From an uncultured Bacteroidales bacterium (GTDB taxonomy: Bacteria > Bacteroidota > Bacteroidia > Bacteroidales > UBA932): 57,311 nt of DNA. The stretch lies in assembly GCA_946545765.1 (NCBI GenBank), contig CAMNNS010000001.1, forward strand, positions 1 through 57,311. Direction: 5' to 3'. Below, piece after piece: positions 52,217-57,311 of the stretch. A program made the position numbers and the translations under genes. Position 1 is the first letter of the stretch. The number at the start of each line of letters is the position of its first letter. Under the pieces are notes generated by a model that saw nothing but the letters and a program-made list of their open reading frames with translations, was not told the origin of the DNA and searched no databases.

Positions 52217-54613
52217 ATGAATAATAAAGTTAATATAATGTGGGGAATAGTTCTTCTAATCTCCACTTTTTTTTCACCTTTTAGCTTACAAGGACAAGAG
52301 TTACATAATAAGTTAGATAGGCTTATTCCCAAGGTTCAAAATTATAGTTTGAATAACAATGGCGATGTTTTTATTTTAGACTCAAAGACAACCATTATCT
52401 CTGAGAATAGTTTTTTAGCAAACTATCTGAATGACAGAATTAAAAATTGTATCGCGATACCATTAAAAGTATCTTCGTATAAAGCTAAAAAAAATAATAA
52501 AAAGGCTATTATATTAAGATGCGACAGCTCTGTTTTAAAAAATTTTAACGCTAACAGATATTATAAAAAAGAGGGCTATGTTTTAAATATCAATAATGAC
52601 TTAATAGAAATAATTGGAGAAGATTATGGTGGTATTTTTAACGGAATACAAACCCTTTTACAATTACTTCCAGAAGAGTGTTACAATTTTTCTAACAAAA
52701 AGTATATTAGCGAGATACCTATTAAGGGGGTAAAAATTTCGGATTATCCAAAATACAGATATAGGGGTTTTCATTTTGATGTTGCCCGCACTTGGAGAAC
52801 AAAAGAGGATGTATATAGGGTGATAGAGTATATGGCACATCATAAAATAAATAAATTCCATTGGCATTTAACAGATGATCAAGGGTGGAGAATAGAGATA
52901 AAATCTTACCCTTTACTAACAGAAAAAGGGGCGTTTAGAGGACCAAATGAGGCATTAAAACCTGTTTTATCAAGTGGCAATAAAAGATACGGAGGCTTTT
53001 ATACTCAGCAAGATATTAAAGATGTTGTAAAATTTGCAAAAGAAAGAAATATAGAGGTTATTCCAGAAATAGAACTTCCTGGTCATAGTAGAGCCGCTGC
53101 TTCGAGTTATCCCGATATAATATGCACATTACATAGAGATTCAAGTAGAACTACTGGTGTTTTCTCTAGACCTATTTGGTGTGTTGCAAAAGAGAGTAAT
53201 TATCAAATGTTAGACTCTATTTTTAGAGAGATGACCACTTTATTTGAAACAGACATTCTGAATATTGGAGGGGATGAGGTTAATCATTACAACTGGAAAA
53301 CTTGTCACGACTGCCAAGCATTAATGCAAAAAGAGGGGTTAAAAGATGAATATGATTTGCATAATTATTTTATAAAAAGATTGGATAAAATTGCACATAA
53401 ATATAATAAAAGAATAGCCGGTTGGGAAGAGATTATGGAAGCGGGAGAGCTTGACCCTGAAACAATTGTATATGTTTGGAAAAATGCTAAATTAGTAAAT
53501 CAAGCAGTTTTAGAAAAACATCCATACGTTCTACAAATCGGTGAGTATTCTTATTTTGATATGAAACAATCTCCTATAGAAAGAGGACATAATTGGGCAG
53601 GGGTTGTAACTTTAGAAAAATCATATATGTTAGACCCTATTAAAATGTCAACTCCTCCAAAAGAAGATTTAGAAACTGCAGGATTAACAAGTAGTGAGGT
53701 TGAGCAAAGGATAGATAAATATTTGTTGGGTGTTCAAGGTGGACTATGGGAAGAATTAGGAATAAATCCAGAAAATTTCTATGATTATCAATATTTTCCA
53801 CGAATGTTATCTATTGCTGAAATAGGGTGGGGGACTAATAATAAAATAACAAACTGGCAAGAGGCATTTAACGATTTTAATAATAGGATTATTTATTCTC
53901 ACTATAAAAGAATGAATAACATGGGAATAAAATATCGTGTCCCATATCCTGTTGTAACTGCTGATGAAATAGCAAATGTTTCTAATGATAAGAAATTATA
54001 TAAAATCTCTGTTGCTGAGCCATATAAAGATGCTGATATTAGGTATGCTATTGTTAAACCTCAAACAGAATTTTCTGGTATTAGAGGTATCAATGACACC
54101 ACAAATTATAAATACAAATACAGCGAGCCTATAATTACTTATGATATAGCAAAATATAGATTTGCAACATTTGTTTCTGATACTCTACATTCTATTGGTG
54201 TTGCTGTTTCAAATATGCCTATTTATAATCTTCAAACTCCATCGTTTGAAATAGAGACAAACTTAGATTATAAACCAGAAGCACTTGCTGCACTAAAGGA
54301 TTATGATATAAAGACAAGTTGTGCGTTTAATAATAGGATAAAAGCTGGTGATTATATCTATATTACTTTTGATGAACCTGTACAATGTTCTGTTATAGAT
54401 ATAATTACAGCAAGATACCCTGTGGATTTTTATGGAATAGTTGAAGGTTATGTAGATTATTCAGAAGATGGTATTACTTATAATAGAGGTGGAGATTTTA
54501 TAAGACACAGAGCTGTTACAGAGCCTAAAACAAAAGTAAAATATCTTAGGATAAATATTACAGGAGATGGTGATTCAAATTCTATCCATCTAAATGATTT
54601 AATTATTTATTAA
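52217..54613 (+). CDS. Secreted beta-N-acetylhexosaminidase, GH20
   Basis: The 798 residues begin with a signal peptide (IMWGIVLLISTFFSPFSLQG). A GH20b-type domain follows (to about residue 165), then the GH20 barrel: RYRGFHFDVARTWRTKEDV, INKFHWHLTDDQGWRIEI, EVIPEIELPGHSRAAASSYP, and the catalytic pair D353-E354 in NIGGDEVNHYNW. The C-terminal 270 residues include a beta-sandwich likely to bind carbohydrate (F5/8-like end: SVIDIITARY...YLRINITGDGDSNSI). The enzyme removes terminal GlcNAc or GalNAc from glycans of host, diet or peptidoglycan origin. No SusC/SusD pair is near, so it is not in a typical polysaccharide utilisation locus. Confidence 0.93.
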   Translation: MNNKVNIMWGIVLLISTFFSPFSLQGQELHNKLDRLIPKVQNYSLNNNGDVFILDSKTTIISENSFLANYLNDRIKNCIAIPLKVSSYKAKKNNKKAIILRCDSSVLKNFNANRYYKKEGYVLNINNDLIEIIGEDYGGIFNGIQTLLQLLPEECYNFSNKKYISEIPIKGVKISDYPKYRYRGFHFDVARTWRTKEDVYRVIEYMAHHKINKFHWHLTDDQGWRIEIKSYPLLTEKGAFRGPNEALKPVLSSGNKRYGGFYTQQDIKDVVKFAKERNIEVIPEIELPGHSRAAASSYPDIICTLHRDSSRTTGVFSRPIWCVAKESNYQMLDSIFREMTTLFETDILNIGGDEVNHYNWKTCHDCQALMQKEGLKDEYDLHNYFIKRLDKIAHKYNKRIAGWEEIMEAGELDPETIVYVWKNAKLVNQAVLEKHPYVLQIGEYSYFDMKQSPIERGHNWAGVVTLEKSYMLDPIKMSTPPKEDLETAGLTSSEVEQRIDKYLLGVQGGLWEELGINPENFYDYQYFPRMLSIAEIGWGTNNKITNWQEAFNDFNNRIIYSHYKRMNNMGIKYRVPYPVVTADEIANVSNDKKLYKISVAEPYKDADIRYAIVKPQTEFSGIRGINDTTNYKYKYSEPIITYDIAKYRFATFVSDTLHSIGVAVSNMPIYNLQTPSFEIETNLDYKPEALAALKDYDIKTSCAFNNRIKAGDYIYITFDEPVQCSVIDIITARYPVDFYGIVEGYVDYSEDGITYNRGGDFIRHRAVTEPKTKVKYLRINITGDGDSNSIHLNDLIIY

Positions 54614-54626
54614 ATAAAATAGAAGA

Positions 54627-54680
54627 AGACCTACTTTATAACTCCAAATAAACGGATAATACAAAGTAGGTCTCTTTTTT
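54627..54680 (+). terminator. Intrinsic terminator after the hexosaminidase gene
   Basis: AGACCTACTTT (54627-54637) pairs with AAAGTAGGTCT (54663-54673) across a 25-base loop, then CTTTTTT. It may work both ways since the opposing gene ends at 54703. Confidence 0.75.
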
Positions 54681-54702
54681 ATTTTAAGTTTTAGTTATAA
54701 TC

Positions 54703-55920
54703 TTAATTATTTAATATCGATTTGTATCCTTGTTCTGCTATAATAGATATTTTTTTGTAGAAATCTATTATTTCTCCTTTACTTAATTTCTCTTCTCTAA
54801 GTTTTAATATAAGAGGTTCACTCTCTTTAAGTATCTCTTTTTCTTTAATTTGTAATAATTGAGAATAGCCATCATTTTTAGAATTATATAATTCTGATAA
54901 TCTAAAATATTTTGGACCACTCCCTCTTTTTATTGGGAAAATTCTCTCTTTAACTTTTAAGCTAAGATCACAAATTAAACAATTAGATGGGGAATTATCT
55001 TTGCTAACAACAATAGAAGGTAACTCATTTTCCCCTTTAATAAAAAGAGGTAATAGAATAGATAGAGGACCGTAACCTATTGCAGACCAGAAAATAGTAT
55101 TTTGTGGATTTTCTCCTTTTTTAACTCCTTGAAAAATAGAAACTGCACTTGTAGAATTTCTTGAGATAAAATCTTGATCAATAAACCATCCGTTTGTATA
55201 TTTTAAAATTCCAGAATTAAGAACATCTGTACCTAATTGTGAATTATAAAAAGAGCGTGAAAGATTATTCATAATCCAGTCTGGTGTGAATTTTATTCCT
55301 TGATTAAATGCTTTATTTATAAGCATTTCTGCTGTTGAGTGACGAATATAACCTAAACCTTCATCTTCTCTTCCTGTAAAAGAAAAATTTGTCACTACTA
55401 AATACCCTTTTGGTGCAAGATCTGAATCGTTAGCATCTCTTTTTACCCAAGTTCGACTATTTACTTCATAGTATGCTGCTCCACCATCTGCATCTATAAC
55501 ACCAAAATTTGCCTCTACAGGCATAGGGCGTTTTAATGTATCTAAAAAGTTTTCAAAATCTTTTAAGTTTTTACAAACAGAAAGTGCATTATACATAAGT
55601 TCACCTTCTTTATCTTTTTCAAATTTTCTATCCTCAGGAATATCAATATTATAAGAAGCTGTATTCATTATACAAAAACCTACTTCATTACTCCCTGACC
55701 AAACTTCTCCACCTTTAGAAGGAGAGTTAACAAGTCCTATAAATGAATATTTTATCCCGTTAAAATATTGCATTCTATTATTTAATTCACCAGTATCTCT
55801 ATTTTTCCACATTAAAGGTCTTCCGTCTTTTGTAACTTTACCTGTAAAAATAGCTGATGTACAAGCAATTATATCTGTAAAAAACAAAGAAATAGTAATT
55901 ATTAAAAAAATCTTTTTCAT
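54703..55920 (-). CDS. Secreted Ntn-type linear amide C-N hydrolase (C45/C59-like)
   Basis: The 405 residues start with a signal peptide whose end abuts C20 in IIACTSAIFTGKVTKDGRPL. Exposure of a cysteine as the new N-terminus followed by TSAIF and WKNRDTG is the design of N-terminal-nucleophile acyltransferases and hydrolases such as the C45 acyltransferase and choloylglycine hydrolase families. Further family-like pieces are GSNEVGFCIMNTASY, NFGVIDADGGAAYYEVNSRTW and LVVTNFSFTG. Possible substrates are N-acyl amino acids or conjugated bile acids; none can be chosen. An alternative reading is lipoprotein (IIAC), but the strict conservation of CT at the nucleophile position favours the Ntn reading. 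Single-gene unit. Confidence 0.72.
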   Translation of the reverse strand: MKKIFLIITISLFFTDIIACTSAIFTGKVTKDGRPLMWKNRDTGELNNRMQYFNGIKYSFIGLVNSPSKGGEVWSGSNEVGFCIMNTASYNIDIPEDRKFEKDKEGELMYNALSVCKNLKDFENFLDTLKRPMPVEANFGVIDADGGAAYYEVNSRTWVKRDANDSDLAPKGYLVVTNFSFTGREDEGLGYIRHSTAEMLINKAFNQGIKFTPDWIMNNLSRSFYNSQLGTDVLNSGILKYTNGWFIDQDFISRNSTSAVSIFQGVKKGENPQNTIFWSAIGYGPLSILLPLFIKGENELPSIVVSKDNSPSNCLICDLSLKVKERIFPIKRGSGPKYFRLSELYNSKNDGYSQLLQIKEKEILKESEPLILKLREEKLSKGEIIDFYKKISIIAEQGYKSILNN

Positions 55921-56154
55921 ATATTATTTATTAAATTTACTAATAATAGGAACAGTTAAAACTTATCTTATTCCTCATATTTGTTAAAATCTTTAATTTT
56001 TATTATTTGATTGTTATAAAAATATGTTTCTATTTTTCGTCTCCTTTTACTAACGCAACTCCTTTACTTAAAAAACTTCAACAGAATTAAAATTAAAAAC
56101 TTCTGTTTGTTCTTCAAAAAATAATAAAAAATAAACTTTTTTATATAATTATAT

Positions 56155-57183
56155 TTAAAATAGATATGGATCTTTATATATATTTATTCCTAAATGTTTA
56201 TAAGTAAGCTCTGTAACCTCTCTTCCACGTGGTGTTCTTTTTATATAACCTTCTTTAATTAAGAATGGTTCATATACCTCTTCTATTGTTCCAGCATCCT
56301 CTCCAACTGCTGTTGCAATAGTATTTATTCCAACAGGTCCACCTTTAAATTTATTTATAATTGTAGAGAGAATTTTATTATCCATCATATCGAGACCTCT
56401 TTTATCTATATTAAGAGCATCAAGAGCATATCGTGTTATATCAAGATCTATATCTCCATTTCCTTTAACCTGTGCAAAATCTCTAACCCTTCTAAGTAAT
56501 GAGTTTGCTATTCTCGGAGTTCCTCTACTTCTAAGAGCAACTTCATAAGAGGCTTTAGAATCTATTTTTATATTTAAAATTTTAGCAGATCTATTAATGA
56601 TTTGTTGAAGAGTAGATGTATTATAATACTCTAAATGAGAGTTTATTCCAAATCTTGCCCTAAGTGGAGAAGATAATAATCCACTCCTTGTTGTTGCACC
56701 AATTAAAGTAAAAGGATTTAAAGATATTTGAACAGACCTTGCACCAGGTCCTTTATCAATCATTATATCTATTCTGTAATCCTCCATTGCAGAATATAAA
56801 TATTCCTCAACTATTTTAGGTAAACGATGTATTTCATCTATAAATAATACATCACCTGCCTCTAAAGATGTTAATAACCCAGCTAAATCTCCCGGTTTAT
56901 CTAAAATAGGCCCAGAGGTAATTTTCATATCTACCCCCAACTCATTTGCAATAATAGTAGCTAATGTTGTTTTTCCTAAACCAGGAGGACCAAAAAGTAG
57001 AGTGTGATCCAAAGATTCTCCCCTTAGTTTAGCTGCTTTAACAAAAACTTTTAGATTTTCTACAACTTTATCTTGCCCAGAAAATTGATCAAATTCTTGA
57101 GGCCTAACTAAGGTTTCTATATCTTTATCACTTTCTATCTCTCTTGGATTAAAGCTCTCTATATTTTCATCTAAAATTGGCAT
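56155..57183 (-). CDS. ruvB: Holliday junction branch migration ATPase RuvB
   Basis: The 342 residues form an AAA+ motor: RPQEFDQFSGQDKVVENL at the start, Walker A GPPGLGKT (residues 65-72), Walker B DVLFIDEIHRL, sensor 1 IGATTRSGLLSSPLRARFG, the arginine in RSRGTPRIANSLLRRVRD and the C-terminal winged helix GPVGINTIATAVGEDAGTIEEVYEPFL. Complete. A TATATTTG element 8 bases upstream suggests a very short leader. Confidence 0.97.
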   Translation of the reverse strand: MPILDENIESFNPREIESDKDIETLVRPQEFDQFSGQDKVVENLKVFVKAAKLRGESLDHTLLFGPPGLGKTTLATIIANELGVDMKITSGPILDKPGDLAGLLTSLEAGDVLFIDEIHRLPKIVEEYLYSAMEDYRIDIMIDKGPGARSVQISLNPFTLIGATTRSGLLSSPLRARFGINSHLEYYNTSTLQQIINRSAKILNIKIDSKASYEVALRSRGTPRIANSLLRRVRDFAQVKGNGDIDLDITRYALDALNIDKRGLDMMDNKILSTIINKFKGGPVGINTIATAVGEDAGTIEEVYEPFLIKEGYIKRTPRGREVTELTYKHLGINIYKDPYLF

Positions 57184-57190
57184 AGTAACA

Positions 57191-57198
57191 CAAATATA
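57191..57198 (-). promoter_or_regulatory. -7 promoter element for ruvB
   Basis: TATATTTG on the minus strand, ending 8 bases before the ATG at 57183; a TTG lies 22 bases further upstream (57221-57223). The transcript would be nearly leaderless. Confidence 0.4.
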
Positions 57199-57311
57199 AT
57201 CTATTTTTTAAAGAAATTAACAACCTCTTTTATAATTAAAATAATAAGTAATTTATATATATATTTATTTTCTTTTGTTTATTATCTGTTAATATTGTTA
57301 AAAACTCTAAA

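Noticed and set aside
55921..56154. 234-base gap between the Ntn hydrolase gene and ruvB
   Set aside because: AT-rich, with short homopolymer runs; no open frame, hairpin or promoter of usable quality was seen.
56221..56236. TCTTCCACGTGGTGTT inside ruvB, resembling parS
   Set aside because: Only 11 of 16 positions agree and the right half is not palindromic; the bases encode the conserved Arg-Gly-Arg-Glu end of RuvB.

Overview
The window looks like a piece of chromosome from an AT-rich member of the Bacteroidota, most likely the order Bacteroidales; genus cannot be fixed by reading alone. The pointers are: promoters of the Bacteroidota type (TTTG, about 19 bases, TAnnTTTG), clearest before the Wza-like gene at 5097-5127 and the dehydrogenase gene at 38171-38201; a fused SecDF; flavoprotein and iron-sulfur subunits of a fumarate reductase/succinate dehydrogenase; a TonB-family protein; a DUF4251 protein; a dimeric-type glycyl-tRNA synthetase; and Wzc/Wza polysaccharide genes of the type usual in gut Bacteroidales. 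tRNA genes carry no encoded CCA. Apart from one degraded transposase-like remnant there are no mobile elements and no CRISPR array.

Layout. 1-10.8 kb is a surface-polysaccharide region: a partial WbpB-like sugar dehydrogenase, a nucleotidyltransferase-fold protein, Wzc-like tyrosine kinase, Wza-like export lipoprotein, UDP-HexNAc 6-dehydrogenase, WbpP-like epimerase, a WbpM/CapD-like membrane dehydratase, and GalE on the opposite strand. 10.8-23.7 kb is a long minus-strand run that reads as one transcription unit: RNase R, GpmI, DnaE, a ThiL homologue that has lost its acidic active-site motifs, SufB, a PnuC-like transporter, SufC, SufD. 23.9-31.4 kb holds a lipid kinase, a Na/phosphate cotransporter, SecDF and a PD40/SPOR-like envelope protein. 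31.4-32.0 kb is a decayed stretch followed by tRNA-Ser(GCT).

32.1-38.0 kb (minus strand) holds an AlkD-like protein, tRNA-Pro(TGG), GlyS, FolK and the remaining iron-sulfur assembly genes (SufT-like, SufE, DMT protein, SufS). Thus the Suf system is split into a scaffold block (SufBCD) and a sulfur-donor block (SufS/SufE/SufT) about 21 kb apart. 38.2-42.2 kb (plus strand) has an SDR dehydrogenase, RuvA, GcvH, threonine aldolase and a GNAT protein. 42.2-45.0 kb has MnmG and YbeY together with two parS-like palindromes, one inside mnmG, which suggests that the chromosome origin domain is not far away. 45.1-57.2 kb carries malate dehydrogenase, TonB, HflX, DUF805, FrdB, FrdA (no cytochrome b gene beside them), DUF4251, a GH20 hexosaminidase, an Ntn-type amidohydrolase and RuvB.

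Most of the window is housekeeping. The observations most worth following are the intact but motif-less ThiL homologue, the parS pair with an adjoining 14-base direct repeat, a strong orphan terminator before galE, and frdAB without frdC. I did not find a convincing undescribed multi-gene system.
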